Of a stretch of DNA of 64,000 bases, positions 49,996-59,176 are shown piece after piece; position 1 is the stretch's first letter, and the number at the start of each line of letters is the position of its first letter. The stretch spans positions 744,001 to 808,000 of the forward strand of contig NZ_WRPP01000005.1 of assembly GCF_009760405.1 (NCBI RefSeq). Reading direction: 5' to 3'. Under the pieces are notes generated by a model, which was given only the letters and a program-made list of their open reading frames with translations, was not told the origin of the DNA and made no database searches. The stretch comes from Nocardia terrae. GTDB taxonomy: Bacteria; Actinomycetota; Actinomycetes; Mycobacteriales; Mycobacteriaceae. The position numbers were made by a program, and so were the translations under genes.

Positions 49996-50005
49996 TCCGG
50001 CTATT

Positions 50006-50021
50006 TTGTAACCCGTTACAA
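50006..50021. promoter_or_regulatory. Inverted repeat, probable operator of the SDR gene
   Basis: TTGTAAC-CC-GTTACAA is a perfect 7-bp inverted repeat, 45 bp before the SDR ATG. It is the length and style of a TetR-family operator; no TetR gene is adjacent, so the regulator would be elsewhere. Confidence 0.6.
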
Positions 50022-50066
50022 CGGACGGCGATTTCGCGGCCGCCCGGTAATGGAACGGAGACGGGT

Positions 50067-50819
50067 ATGACGGGCAGTGGTGCCGGACGCTTCGATGGCC
50101 GCGTAGCGGTGGTCACCGGAGCGTCCTCCGGCCTGGGCCAGGCAGTGGCGGAACAGCTGATCGAGGGCGGGGCACAGGTCTTCGGCGTCGGCCGCGACGA
50201 GGACCGCCTCGCCAAGGCGCTCGAGGGCCCCGAAACCGCCTGGCTCGCCGCGGATCTCACCGATCCCGCCGCCTGCACCGAGGTCGTCGGCGCGTGCGTG
50301 GACCGTTTCGGCGGCATCGACATCCTCGTCAATGCCGCCGGCGCCCACACCATGCGCCACACCGCCGAGGTCACCGACGCCGACTGGCACCACGACCTCG
50401 CCATCAACCTCAACGCCCCCTTCTTCCTGTCCCGAGCCGCCCTCCCCCACCTCCTCGACCGCACCGGCTGCATAGTCAACGTAGCCTCGGTAGCGGCCCT
50501 GGAAGGCCAGGCCTACTCCGCCGCCTACTGCGCCGCCAAACACGGCCTCCTCGGCCTCACCCGAGCCATGGCCCTCGAATTCGACTCCCGCGGAATCCGA
50601 ATCAACGCCGTCTGCCCCGGCGGCATGACCACCCCCATGGTCCAGAACTTCACCTTCCCCACCGACCCCGACTACACGCTGATCATGAAAGTGGCCGCCG
50701 CCCGCGGCCTCATGGACCCGGCCCAGGTCGCCAACGTCATCACCTTCCTCTGCTCAGACGACGCCTCCGCCGTCCACGGCGCCGTCTACACCGTCGACAA
50801 CGGCAAGATGTCCCTCTAG
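50067..50819 (+). CDS. Short-chain dehydrogenase/reductase, 250 aa
   Basis: Classical SDR: cofactor motif TGASSGLG near residue 18, NAAG, catalytic Ser in NVASVAALEGQ and YCAAK for Tyr/Lys, then INAVCPGGMTTPM. NAD(P)-dependent oxidoreductase, substrate unknown. Ends in GKMSL with the stop at 50817-50819. The last 66 bp are also read on the other strand as the end of the NB-ARC regulator gene. Confidence 0.9.
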   Translation: MTGSGAGRFDGRVAVVTGASSGLGQAVAEQLIEGGAQVFGVGRDEDRLAKALEGPETAWLAADLTDPAACTEVVGACVDRFGGIDILVNAAGAHTMRHTAEVTDADWHHDLAINLNAPFFLSRAALPHLLDRTGCIVNVASVAALEGQAYSAAYCAAKHGLLGLTRAMALEFDSRGIRINAVCPGGMTTPMVQNFTFPTDPDYTLIMKVAAARGLMDPAQVANVITFLCSDDASAVHGAVYTVDNGKMSL

Positions 50820-53774
50820 CTCGTCGAGTAGTGCTGCGGCGGCGTCGGTTTCGATGGCGCACAGCAGGTGGTAGCGAGGGAGGGCTTCGGCCAGGGCCGC
50901 TCGCGCTCGGTCATGGTCGCCGAGTGAGTACAGGCAGCGAGCGCTGCCGTGGAGGGCGCGGGCGAGCTCGAGTGGGGAAGCGATGCGAGTGGCCAGGCGG
51001 GCGGCCTCGTCATAGGTGGCCAGGGCTCGGTCGGTGTTGCCGAGGGCCTCCGCGCAAGCCGCGATACGGATGAGGGTCTCGGCTTCCCCGGTGTGGTGCT
51101 GGATGGCGCGGCTGGTCGTCAATGCCCGGTGCAGCAGCTCGTCGGCGGCCGGGTCGTCGCCGCGACAGTGCCGGACCCAGCCCAGGTTGGCGCGGGCCTC
51201 GGACTCTCCGGTCCGGTTACCCACCGCCTCATAGATTTCCAGCGCCTGCCCGATCAGCTCCTCGGCGGCGGCATAGTCGCCCACATGGCACTGGGCGGCG
51301 CCCAGGTTGTTCAGCGCGGAGGCCACGCCGGACCGGTTGCCGAGTTGCTCGTAGAACGTCCGAGTGTCGTGCAGCATACGGATGGCTTCGTCATGGTCAC
51401 CCGCCACCATGCGGGTGGCGCTGAGATTGCTGAGAATGAACGCTTCGCCGGACCGGTTGCCGACCGCTCGATAGAGCTCACGCACTCGGTTCATCGGTTC
51501 GTCGACCTCGGTGTAGTCCCCCATCATGTGCAGATTCCACGCTCGTATGAGAATCGCGAAAGCCTCATCGGACCTGCGCGCCAGGCGCCGAAAGGTCGCT
51601 TCGGCCAGCAGAAGTTGCTCGATCGACTCGGGGTGCCGACGCTCGAGGCACCAGATCCAGCCGAGGTTCATGCGGGATACGGCTTCACCCATCGCGTGGG
51701 CGTTGCCGATGTGGATGGCCATCCCCCGCCGGATGAGGTCTTTGGCCGTCCGGTAGTCGCCGATCAAGTGGTACGCCCACCCCAGGAAATTCAGCGCGAA
51801 TCCTTCCCACACCGGGTCGCCGGTCGCGCGGATGAAATCGATGGCCTGAGACAGTGGTTCGATGGCGGCGTCGAACTGTCCTGCCAGCAGGCGGGTCCGC
51901 CCCAGGCATTGCAGTGCGAGCGCCTTCAGTCTCGGCTCCAGCCCCGAGTGGTCGGCGAGCCTGCGGTGCAACAGGTCGGCCGCGAGCAGATATCCATCGG
52001 CCAGATAGCCAAGCGGCGCAAGATCTTTGAGCGCGAGTGTCTGCGCGTCGAAGTCGTTCATGGTGTGCCGTGCGACCGCGGCACGCTGACTGTAGGCAAT
52101 GCCGATCTGCCACGGACCGTGCAATCGCAATTCCTCGGCGAGCGCACCGGTCAGCTGGATGACGCGAGTCATCTGATCCTTGGACGCGGCATAGGTCAAG
52201 CACGCCAGGAGGTTCTGCCGCTCGGCGCGCATCCAGGCCAGGGCTGCCACATCGGTCAGGCGAGCCTCGGGCAGCCCGGTGGCAGTCGAGTCTCCCCCGG
52301 CCACGGGCGGCATGAGTCGGCCGACCCGGCGGGAAGCGTCCACGTAGTAGTCGAGGAGGCGCTCGAGCGCTGCGGCATTTTCCTCGGCCGGATCACTGTG
52401 GGCGAGCTCACGGGCGAATTCCCTTAGCAGGTCATGGAATCGGTAGCGGCCCGGGGCGACTTCTTCGATCAGATGGTCGATATAGAGGGCGTCGAGACAC
52501 CGCCTGGTCTCGGCGACCGGAACCGCCGCCAGAGCCGCGGCGGCGAAAGCGTCGAGATCGGGGCCCGGGTGGAGTGCCAGGCGCCGGAACATGAACTGCC
52601 GCAGCGGCGACAGTGCCTCATACGAGGTCGCGAATGCGGCTCGCACGGCACGCCGTCCGGCGCCGAGCTCGGTGAGGCGATCGTGAGCGGTGGAAAGCTC
52701 GGCTGCCAGATCGGCGACCGTCCAGGTCGGGCGGTGTGCGAATCGCCCGGCCAGCACGACGATGGCGAGCGGTAGGAATCCGCACAGTCGCACGACCTCG
52801 GCGACCGCGGCGGCGTCGTCTTCGACCGGATCCCGGTGTGCCAGCTTCCAGAACATCTCGATCGCGGCGTCCGGGGTGAGGCAGTCCAAGGGCATCGGCG
52901 TCGAGCCTTCGAGACCGATCAGACGACGGCGGCTGGTCACCAGCACCAGGCTGTCCTGCCCGGGCGGAAGCAGCGGCTCGATCTGGGCGTGGTCGCCGAC
53001 ATCGTCGAAGACCAGGAGGACGCGCCGACCCGCGAGCCGATCGCGCCACAGGTCGCGACGACGCTCGAGCGAGTTCGGAATGTGGCGGGGATCCACACCG
53101 AGATCGCTCAACAGCCGCTCCAGCACATGGAACGGATCGGCCGGAGCGAGTCCGGGCACATGCGAATTGAATTCGACGAAATAGCGCCCGTCCGGGAATC
53201 GGTCGGAGACCAGATGCGCGGCCCGGATCACCAGTGCCGTCTTGCCGATGCCGGGCATGCCGTCGATCGCATGGACCGAGACCACTCGCCCCGGCGCGGC
53301 CGCGCGGACGATGCGGCCGAGTTGTTCGTCACGGCCCACGAAGGTGATCACATCCCGAGGCAAGGTTCTGGTCGCCACCGGCCCCGGCACCGGCTCGCGC
53401 GCCGATTGGGCCCGCCGAATCGGTGTTCCGGCCTCGCCCACCGCGGCTTTCCAGCAGCGCTCCCACGCCCGCGGATCGACCAGCTCGTCGGAGACCGTGC
53501 CCGATCGGGACTTGGCCAATGCGAAGAGCGTCACCAACACCGGTGACACGGACTCGAACTGCCCGGGAACCGCCCGCCCGGCCCGCCAGTCACTGATCCG
53601 CTGCACGGTGACGACTTTGTCCGTCCTCGGCCGCCGCGCACCCCGCACCCGCTCCCCGGTGATCCGCACCACCTGCTCGAGCGTCGGCTTCCCCGCCGCC
53701 TCGAACAACTCCACCAGCCGCCGAGCGAAAAGTACCCGCGCCGAACCACTCTCACCCCGTCGCGCCCCGACCAT
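50754..53774 (-). CDS. NB-ARC/TPR STAND regulator with N-terminal helix-turn-helix, 1006 aa
   Basis: The N-terminus (FARRLVELFEAAGKPTLEQVVRITG...VTVQRISDWRAGRAVPGQFESVSPVL) is the Xre-like helix-turn-helix found ahead of actinobacterial STAND proteins. NB-ARC follows, with Walker A DGMPGIGKTALV (about 170) and LLVFDDVGD. Fifteen or so TPR-like repeats follow (SALNNLGAAQCHVGDYAAAEELIGQALEIYEAVGNRTGESEA and similar). STAND proteins switch on ATP and oligomerise. The C-terminal 22 residues overlap the SDR gene and read as a low-complexity VDGVDGAVDGGGVV tail. Could be a transcription regulator or a signal-dependent immune-type sensor; sequence does not decide. Confidence 0.85.
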   Translation of the reverse strand: MVGARRGESGSARVLFARRLVELFEAAGKPTLEQVVRITGERVRGARRPRTDKVVTVQRISDWRAGRAVPGQFESVSPVLVTLFALAKSRSGTVSDELVDPRAWERCWKAAVGEAGTPIRRAQSAREPVPGPVATRTLPRDVITFVGRDEQLGRIVRAAAPGRVVSVHAIDGMPGIGKTALVIRAAHLVSDRFPDGRYFVEFNSHVPGLAPADPFHVLERLLSDLGVDPRHIPNSLERRRDLWRDRLAGRRVLLVFDDVGDHAQIEPLLPPGQDSLVLVTSRRRLIGLEGSTPMPLDCLTPDAAIEMFWKLAHRDPVEDDAAAVAEVVRLCGFLPLAIVVLAGRFAHRPTWTVADLAAELSTAHDRLTELGAGRRAVRAAFATSYEALSPLRQFMFRRLALHPGPDLDAFAAAALAAVPVAETRRCLDALYIDHLIEEVAPGRYRFHDLLREFARELAHSDPAEENAAALERLLDYYVDASRRVGRLMPPVAGGDSTATGLPEARLTDVAALAWMRAERQNLLACLTYAASKDQMTRVIQLTGALAEELRLHGPWQIGIAYSQRAAVARHTMNDFDAQTLALKDLAPLGYLADGYLLAADLLHRRLADHSGLEPRLKALALQCLGRTRLLAGQFDAAIEPLSQAIDFIRATGDPVWEGFALNFLGWAYHLIGDYRTAKDLIRRGMAIHIGNAHAMGEAVSRMNLGWIWCLERRHPESIEQLLLAEATFRRLARRSDEAFAILIRAWNLHMMGDYTEVDEPMNRVRELYRAVGNRSGEAFILSNLSATRMVAGDHDEAIRMLHDTRTFYEQLGNRSGVASALNNLGAAQCHVGDYAAAEELIGQALEIYEAVGNRTGESEARANLGWVRHCRGDDPAADELLHRALTTSRAIQHHTGEAETLIRIAACAEALGNTDRALATYDEAARLATRIASPLELARALHGSARCLYSLGDHDRARAALAEALPRYHLLCAIETDAAAALLDELEGHLAVVDGVDGAVDGGGVV

Positions 53775-53841
53775 GCCGACAGCATAGGGACATCGCGCGT
53801 CCTTCCGCTCCTGCCGGGAAAGCGGGAGTAGAAAGAGGGGT

Positions 53842-54009
53842 ATGGGAAAGCAGGTCGTGGGGGTGATCTACGTGCTTGCGATGGTCGCCGTGATCGTGGG
53901 GGTGGATGTGCTGTTCTTCAGGCAGCACTTCTGGGGGCGGCTGATGGTGAACGTCGGGATCGTATTGGTGTTCGGGGCGTTCTATATCCGGTTCTTCCGA
54001 GGGAGCTGA
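53842..54009 (+). CDS. Two-helix membrane peptide, 55 aa
   Basis: The short ORF reads MGKQVVGVIYVLAMVAVIVG..., a turn at RQHFWGRL, and a second hydrophobic helix VNVGIVLVFGAFYIRFFRGS. Two membrane segments in 55 residues and a GAGGGG ribosome site support it. It sits in the divergent region after the NB-ARC gene start and ends 4 bp from the stop of the ParA-like gene. Resembles actinobacterial small integral membrane proteins of unknown function. Confidence 0.65.
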   Translation: MGKQVVGVIYVLAMVAVIVGVDVLFFRQHFWGRLMVNVGIVLVFGAFYIRFFRGS

Positions 54010-54013
54010 AGGG

Positions 54014-54880
54014 TCAGCGGAGGAGGTTGACGAGCTGGCGGTAGGCGGCTCGGGTGGGGGGTGCCAGGCGGCGCCAGCTGATGGGGCCGCCGGCGCCGAG
54101 GTGGGCGTCGTAGGGGATTTCGGCTACCGCGCGGACTACGTCGCCCAGGTATTTGCGGACGTGTTCGGTGACGAGGGGGCCGTCTTTGGGGTGTTGGCGG
54201 GTGACGACGATGATCGCTTCGGCCAGGTGGTACTGGCTGTAGTTGTCGTCGAGCCAGATCAGGGCCGGTTTGAGGCGGTTCACCGCGTCGGGGCGGGCGG
54301 CGAGGGTGATGATCAGGGAGATGCGGGAATCGCTCAACAGGGGGGCGACCATGCGGTTGGTGACAGGGCCGCCGCCGTCGTAGATGGGCAAGCAGCCGGC
54401 CTCGGTCAGGTCGCGGTGGACCGAGGAGTAGGTTTCGCGGCGGGGCAGGGCTTCGGGGCCGCGGGGCAATACGCCTACGCCGGAACTGTTTTCGCCGCAG
54501 CTGTCGATCACGGTGGAGGGCAGGCTGCGATGGGTCATATTGAGCCAGGACTGGACGGTGCCGGCGGCGTCGATGGTGTCGCAGCCGCGGGCGGCCAGGT
54601 CACCGCCGGTGGTGGTGGCGTCCACCACGATCGGGGAATGCTCACCGTAGTCGTAGGCGGCGGCGCCGGCGATGCCGAGCGCGGTGGTGGTCGCGCCCGA
54701 GCCGCCGGAGCTGCCCAGTACGAGTACCGGCGGGAGATCGGCCCACAGCAGATAGCCGTTGCGCGGGTGGAGTTTCACCACATCGGTCGGAGCCCCGGGC
54801 GGGGACGGCCGCAACAGCACGGAAAGATCTGTGGGAGTGGCGGACAGGGCGGCGGGATGATCCGGGAAATTTTCGGACAC
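54014..54880 (-). CDS. MinD/ParA-like ATPase, 288 aa
   Basis: A deviant Walker A GSSGGSGATTTALGIAGAAA lacks the usual GKGG, but with the signature it fits the SIMIBI/MinD group: DATTTGGDLAARG, then LIITLAARPDAVNRLKPALIWLDDNYSQ and VVTRQHPKDGPLVTEHVRKYLGDVVRAVAEIPYD. It has no ParB partner or partition site nearby, so chromosome segregation is unlikely. Proteins like it in nocardiae and mycobacteria accompany type VII secretion loci, but none is here. Canonical lysine of Walker A was not located, so nucleotide use should be tested. Confidence 0.75.
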   Translation of the reverse strand: MSENFPDHPAALSATPTDLSVLLRPSPPGAPTDVVKLHPRNGYLLWADLPPVLVLGSSGGSGATTTALGIAGAAAYDYGEHSPIVVDATTTGGDLAARGCDTIDAAGTVQSWLNMTHRSLPSTVIDSCGENSSGVGVLPRGPEALPRRETYSSVHRDLTEAGCLPIYDGGGPVTNRMVAPLLSDSRISLIITLAARPDAVNRLKPALIWLDDNYSQYHLAEAIIVVTRQHPKDGPLVTEHVRKYLGDVVRAVAEIPYDAHLGAGGPISWRRLAPPTRAAYRQLVNLLR

Positions 54881-55211
54881 GCTGGATTCCTTTTGGGCGA
54901 ACGGCAGTCAGACGTCGTCTCGCCGTCAACACCCTCACCGTGCTGACGAACTGCCCCTGCGCTTCGACAACTTCGCTGAAGTTCCTCTAGTACTACTTGC
55001 CCGACAACCCCCTGCCGCCCAACCATGAACACCAGCACAAAAAGGGTTGTTGTACAGCCCCTTTCGATGCCGCCAGATAGTACATGATCATGTCATGTCA
55101 GCAACGGAATACACAGCCGGGCACAAACTCCGGCACTGAATGTCAGCGCACCGCCCGTATAGACACGAATTCCGGCCGTCGCCGACCGGAATTCGTTGCC
55201 TTCGAGGTGAA
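54881..55211. other. Intergenic region, 331 bp
   Basis: Between the ParA-like gene start and the GH3 stop, both on the minus strand. It is AT-richer than neighbours. The palindrome ACATGATCATGT lies at 55082-55093. It presumably holds the promoter of the ParA-like gene. No gene is supported. Confidence 0.45.
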
Positions 55212-57587
55212 TCAGCCGATGTCGGCCGTGAGGGGAAGCGCCGTCACCGAGGTGCCCACGTGCACGGTGAACGAACCCGGTTCGATGGCCCAGCCCTGCT
55301 CGGTCCAATGCTGGAAGGAGCGTTCGGGCAATTCGATGGTGGCGGTGACGGATTCACCCGCCTCCGCCTCGACGACCGCGAAGCCCGACAGCCAGCGCAC
55401 CGGCCGATCCACCGCGCTGCTCTCCCGGGAGAGGTACGCCTGCACGACCTGGCGGCCGCGACGGTCGCCGGTATTGCGTACGGTGACGGTGGCGGTCCGG
55501 CCCGACACGGTCAGATCGGCCAGCTCCCAGCTGGTGTAGCCGAGTCCGTGGCCGAACGGATAGGCCGGAGCCACACCGGATTTCAGCCACGCCCGGTAGC
55601 CGACGTGGATGCCCTCGGTGTAGGGCAGCGCATTGTCGCCCGCGGGCTTGGTGTCCAGCACCGGGACGTCGGCCATGGTCTTGGGCCAGGTGGTGGGCAG
55701 GCGGCCGCCCGGCTCGGCGGCGCCGGTGAGCACATCGGCCAGTGCTGTGCCGAATTCCTGGCCCGGGAACCAGGTGAGCAGGACCGCGGCGACATCGTCG
55801 CGCCACGGCATCTCCACGGGGGAACCGGAATTCACCACCACGACGGTGCGCGGATTGACCGCGGCCACCGCGGCCACCAGCTCGTCCTGGCGGCCGGGCA
55901 GCGCGAGCGAGGTGCGGTCGAAGCCCTCGGATTCGATCTGCTCGGTGGTGCCGACCACCACGATCGCCACCTCGCTGGTGCGCGCCAGTTCGACCGCCGC
56001 CGCGAACTCCTCGTCGGCCGAGCGGCGTGGGCGGCCGACCGCGAAGGTGATGCCCATGGCCGGGAATCCGCCGCCGGGCACCATGCGCACCAGAACCTCG
56101 ACCTCCTGCCCCTCGGCGAGCTCGCGGGTGATGAAGCGCTGCGGCGGATTCAGCAGCATCTCGACCGGGTCGGCGCCCTCGGGCAGCACGGTGTCGGCGA
56201 GCACCTGCTCGCCGTCGAGGGTCAGGCTCAGGCTGCCGACCCCGGCGAAGCCGATGCGCCACTCCCCCGCCGCGTCGGCGCGCAGCCGCCCGCGCAGCTC
56301 GATGGCCTTGGCCCGCATGGCATTCGGATTGCCGAACAGCATGAGGCTGCCCGCGGTGCGGTGTTCGGTGTCGAGGACGGTGTCGCCGTCGAGGTAGCGC
56401 AGCGACAGGCCCGCGGTGCCGGTCTCCGGATCGGTGACCAGGTCCAGCGGGACGGGAATCATGGTGTCGCTCAGGTGCACACCCGCCGTGTGGACGATCG
56501 GCAGCGCCGCGGACAGGCCCTCGACCGGGGAGACCGTGTGCGTGGGGATCACCGTGGCGCTGCCGCCGCCCATGAAACGCGGTTCGGCGGCGGCGGATCC
56601 GAGCAGGGCGACGCTCGCGGGATTCTTCAGGGGCAGGGTGCCGTCATTGCCTACCAGCGTCATGGCCTTGGCCGCGGCCTCGCGCACCACGCGTCGCGAA
56701 GCCTCGTCGGTGAAGGTCGGGACCGGTTGCGGTGACCCGTTCAGCGCACCGACGCGGGTGGCGAATCGCAGGATGCGCCGGACCTTTTCGTCGATGGCGG
56801 CCTCGGGCACCTCGCCCTGGCGGACCGCTTCCTCGAGCGGCGCGCCCCACAGCTCCCACGGCCCCGGCATGGCCAGGTCGTTGCCCTTGGCGGCGCCGAC
56901 CGTGGATCGCACCGCGGTCCAGTCCGAGACCACCACGCCGTCGAAGCCCCACTCGCCCTTCAACGGCTCGTCGAGCAGCGGGTTCTCGGTCATGGTGACC
57001 CCGTTGACCGAGTTGTAGGCGGCCATGATCATCCACGCGCCCGCCTGGACGGACCGTTCGAACGGGTACAGGTACAGCTCGCGCAGGGTCCGCTCGTCGG
57101 CGATCACGTCGGCGGTGAAGCGCTCGGTCTCGGAGTCGTTGGCCACGTAGTGCTTCGGGCAGGCGCTCACGCCGTGCGCCTGCACCGCGCGCACGTAGGC
57201 GTCGGCGATCTCCGCGGTCAGCATGGGATCCTCGGAGAAGCATTCGAAATGCCTTCCGCCGAGCGGGGATCGGTGCAGGTTGATGGTGGGCCCGAGGACG
57301 GCGTACACGTCCTTGCGGCGGGCCTCGGCGGCGATGAGCGCGCCGATCTCGGTGAGCAGGTCGCGATCCCAGGTGGCGGCCAGCGCGGTGCCGGAGGGCA
57401 GGCTGACCGAGGGGTCGCGCTCATCCCACTGTTCGCCGCGCACGCCCGAAGGCCCGTCGGACACCGGCATCTCGGCCAGGCCGATGCCGTCCGCACCGGC
57501 GAAGCGGAAGAAGTTCGCGCCGGAGATCAGGCGGATCTTGGCGGGGAGGTCGAGCTTGGCGAGTAGGTCGTCGATGGCGTCGGTCAT
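55212..57587 (-). CDS. Glycoside hydrolase family 3 protein with PA14-like insert, 791 aa
   Basis: A GH3 beta-glucosidase-type enzyme. The N-terminal TIM barrel has KHYVANDSETERF and nucleophile Asp in GFDGVVVSDWTA. A PA14-like region at about 400-530 follows, then the second (alpha/beta) GH3 domain, and a C-terminal fibronectin-III-like domain (SFQHWTEQGWAIEPGSFTVHVGTS). Typical substrates are beta-glucosides or aryl glycosides. No signal peptide. The ATG at 57587 has GGAAGGA and overlaps the alpha/beta hydrolase stop by ATGA. Confidence 0.9.
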   Translation of the reverse strand: MTDAIDDLLAKLDLPAKIRLISGANFFRFAGADGIGLAEMPVSDGPSGVRGEQWDERDPSVSLPSGTALAATWDRDLLTEIGALIAAEARRKDVYAVLGPTINLHRSPLGGRHFECFSEDPMLTAEIADAYVRAVQAHGVSACPKHYVANDSETERFTADVIADERTLRELYLYPFERSVQAGAWMIMAAYNSVNGVTMTENPLLDEPLKGEWGFDGVVVSDWTAVRSTVGAAKGNDLAMPGPWELWGAPLEEAVRQGEVPEAAIDEKVRRILRFATRVGALNGSPQPVPTFTDEASRRVVREAAAKAMTLVGNDGTLPLKNPASVALLGSAAAEPRFMGGGSATVIPTHTVSPVEGLSAALPIVHTAGVHLSDTMIPVPLDLVTDPETGTAGLSLRYLDGDTVLDTEHRTAGSLMLFGNPNAMRAKAIELRGRLRADAAGEWRIGFAGVGSLSLTLDGEQVLADTVLPEGADPVEMLLNPPQRFITRELAEGQEVEVLVRMVPGGGFPAMGITFAVGRPRRSADEEFAAAVELARTSEVAIVVVGTTEQIESEGFDRTSLALPGRQDELVAAVAAVNPRTVVVVNSGSPVEMPWRDDVAAVLLTWFPGQEFGTALADVLTGAAEPGGRLPTTWPKTMADVPVLDTKPAGDNALPYTEGIHVGYRAWLKSGVAPAYPFGHGLGYTSWELADLTVSGRTATVTVRNTGDRRGRQVVQAYLSRESSAVDRPVRWLSGFAVVEAEAGESVTATIELPERSFQHWTEQGWAIEPGSFTVHVGTSVTALPLTADIG

Positions 57588-58426
57588 GCCTGTTCCTTCC
57601 AGAAGGTGACGAGCTCGGCGCAAACCTGGTCGGGGACATCCTCGTTGGGCACATGGCCGGAACCGTGGAAGACGGCGGTCTTCGCGTTGAGCTGCTTCGC
57701 GAACTCCTCGTGAACCGACGGCGCCCACAGGTCATTGGTGTCGCCGTAGGCGACCAGCAGCGGCACACCCGAATCCCGCAGCGCCGCCGGATCTTTGAGC
57801 GGCGGCTCGGCCATGCAGTTCAAGATGCCGAGGATATTGGCCTTCTTGGTCTTCAGGATCCGCTCGTGCAGGAACTCCATGCGCTCCGGCGGCGGCGTCT
57901 GCCCGGCCTCGAACAGCGCGTTGCTCATCTGCTGCCAGATGAGTTCCTGCCCACCGGCTTCCACCATCTGCGCGACCAGCTGCGGCGGCGGGAAGTTGAT
58001 GTCCTCGACCGAGGACGGGCCGGAGGCGAGCAGGGTGAAGCTGCGGAACCGGCCGGGCCGCTCGACCACCGCGATCCGGGCGACGTACCCGCCGAAGGAA
58101 TGCCCGACCAGGTGGATCGGCTCGTCGGGCGAGATCTGGTCCACCACGCCCTGCAGGTCACCGATGAAGTCGGCCATGGCGTAGCCCGACACCTCGTCCG
58201 GCCCCTCGGACTGCCACTGCCCGCGCTGGTCGTAGGCCAGCGCGCGATACCCGGCGGCGGCCAGTAGCGGCAGCATGGCCTCGAAGTCTTCCTTGGAACC
58301 GGTGAAGCCCGGCACCAGCAGCACGGTGCCGCGCGACTGCACGCCGGCGGGAGGTTCGATCTCCCATCCGGCCAGCTTTCCGGCGGCTCCCCGCAGCGTG
58401 ATCGGTGTGATCTGGGCCTGACTCAT
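57584..58426 (-). CDS. Alpha/beta hydrolase, 280 aa
   Basis: A canonical alpha/beta-hydrolase: oxyanion LLVPGFTGSKED, nucleophile elbow GHSFGG, acid in LLVAYGDTNDLWAP and His in FHGSGHVPNEDVP. The ATG at 58426 follows GGAAGGA at 6 nt; a TTG two codons earlier is unlikely. First gene of an operon with GH3, suggesting removal of an ester and a sugar from the same compound. Divergent TetR gene and a likely operator lie upstream. Confidence 0.88.
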   Translation of the reverse strand: MSQAQITPITLRGAAGKLAGWEIEPPAGVQSRGTVLLVPGFTGSKEDFEAMLPLLAAAGYRALAYDQRGQWQSEGPDEVSGYAMADFIGDLQGVVDQISPDEPIHLVGHSFGGYVARIAVVERPGRFRSFTLLASGPSSVEDINFPPPQLVAQMVEAGGQELIWQQMSNALFEAGQTPPPERMEFLHERILKTKKANILGILNCMAEPPLKDPAALRDSGVPLLVAYGDTNDLWAPSVHEEFAKQLNAKTAVFHGSGHVPNEDVPDQVCAELVTFWKEQA

Positions 58427-58489
58427 CGGCAATCCTTCCCTCGTACCGCCCTGTACGGCTGGCTCGAGTGTGCCAGCGGAATTCCAGTT

Positions 58490-58509
58490 TACCGAGTGGT
58501 CATTAGGTA
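58490..58509. promoter_or_regulatory. Candidate TetR operator
   Basis: The imperfect palindrome TACCGAGTG-GT-CATTAGGTA (7 of 9 arm positions match) lies in the 137-bp region between the alpha/beta hydrolase gene and the TetR gene. A motif of TACC...GGTA is common for TetR repressors. Confidence 0.55.
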
Positions 58510-58563
58510 CTGTTATCGTTTCGTGACTGTTGTGGGATTTTGCCTGCTCAATCGGCTTGACTA

Positions 58564-59175
58564 GTGTCCCACCACATGACGCCCCACCCCCGACGCCGCC
58601 GCCGGGGCGACGACCGCCGCGAGCAGATCATCGACGAGGCCCTGAAAGCCTTCGCCGACAACGGCTACCGCAGCACCTCCATCGCCGAGATCGCCGACCG
58701 CTGCGGACTGTCGCAGCCCGGCCTGCTGCACTACTTCCCCAACAAGGCGGCGCTGCTGGAGGCGGTGCTGGATTACCGCGACCGGCTCGACTACGACCGG
58801 CTCGGCTTCGACCAGGAGCTGCACGGCAAGGACGCGTTGCTGCGCCTGGCCCAGCTCGTCGACCACAACATGCATGTGCCGGGGCTGGTCCGGCTGTTCA
58901 CGGTGCTCACCAGCGAGGCGGTCACCGCCGATCATCCGGCCCACGACTGGGCACTCAACCGCTACCGCGATCTGCAGGAGTTCCTCGCGGGCGCGCTGCG
59001 AGCCGGAATCGCGGACGGCAGCATTCGCCGCGAGATCGATCCGGCCGCCGTCGCCCGGCAGGTCTTCGCGATGATGGACGGGCTGCAGCTGCAGTGGCTG
59101 GTGGATCCCGACAACGTCGACATGGCGGCGCTGTTCCGCGCCTACATCGACGAGCTCATCGCCTACATCGCCTAG
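58564..59175 (+). CDS. TetR-family regulator, 203 aa
   Basis: A TetR helix-turn-helix: RREQIIDEALKAFADNGYRSTSIAEIADRCGLSQPGLLHYFPNKAALLEAVLDYRD. A C-terminal ligand domain follows. The GTG at 58564 and the ATG at 58576 are both possible. Divergent from the hydrolase-GH3 operon, with an operator between, so it very probably represses that operon until its ester- or glycoside-derived ligand appears. Confidence 0.87.
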   Translation: MSHHMTPHPRRRRRGDDRREQIIDEALKAFADNGYRSTSIAEIADRCGLSQPGLLHYFPNKAALLEAVLDYRDRLDYDRLGFDQELHGKDALLRLAQLVDHNMHVPGLVRLFTVLTSEAVTADHPAHDWALNRYRDLQEFLAGALRAGIADGSIRREIDPAAVARQVFAMMDGLQLQWLVDPDNVDMAALFRAYIDELIAYIA

Positions 59176-59176
59176 C

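Noticed and set aside
54014..54880. Chromosome partition (ParA) locus
   Set aside because: No ParB gene or parS-like site nearby and the Walker A motif is unusual.
55140..56735. 531-codon frame opposite the GH3 gene
   Set aside because: The GH3 gene has catalytic motifs and ribosome site; the antisense frame has none.
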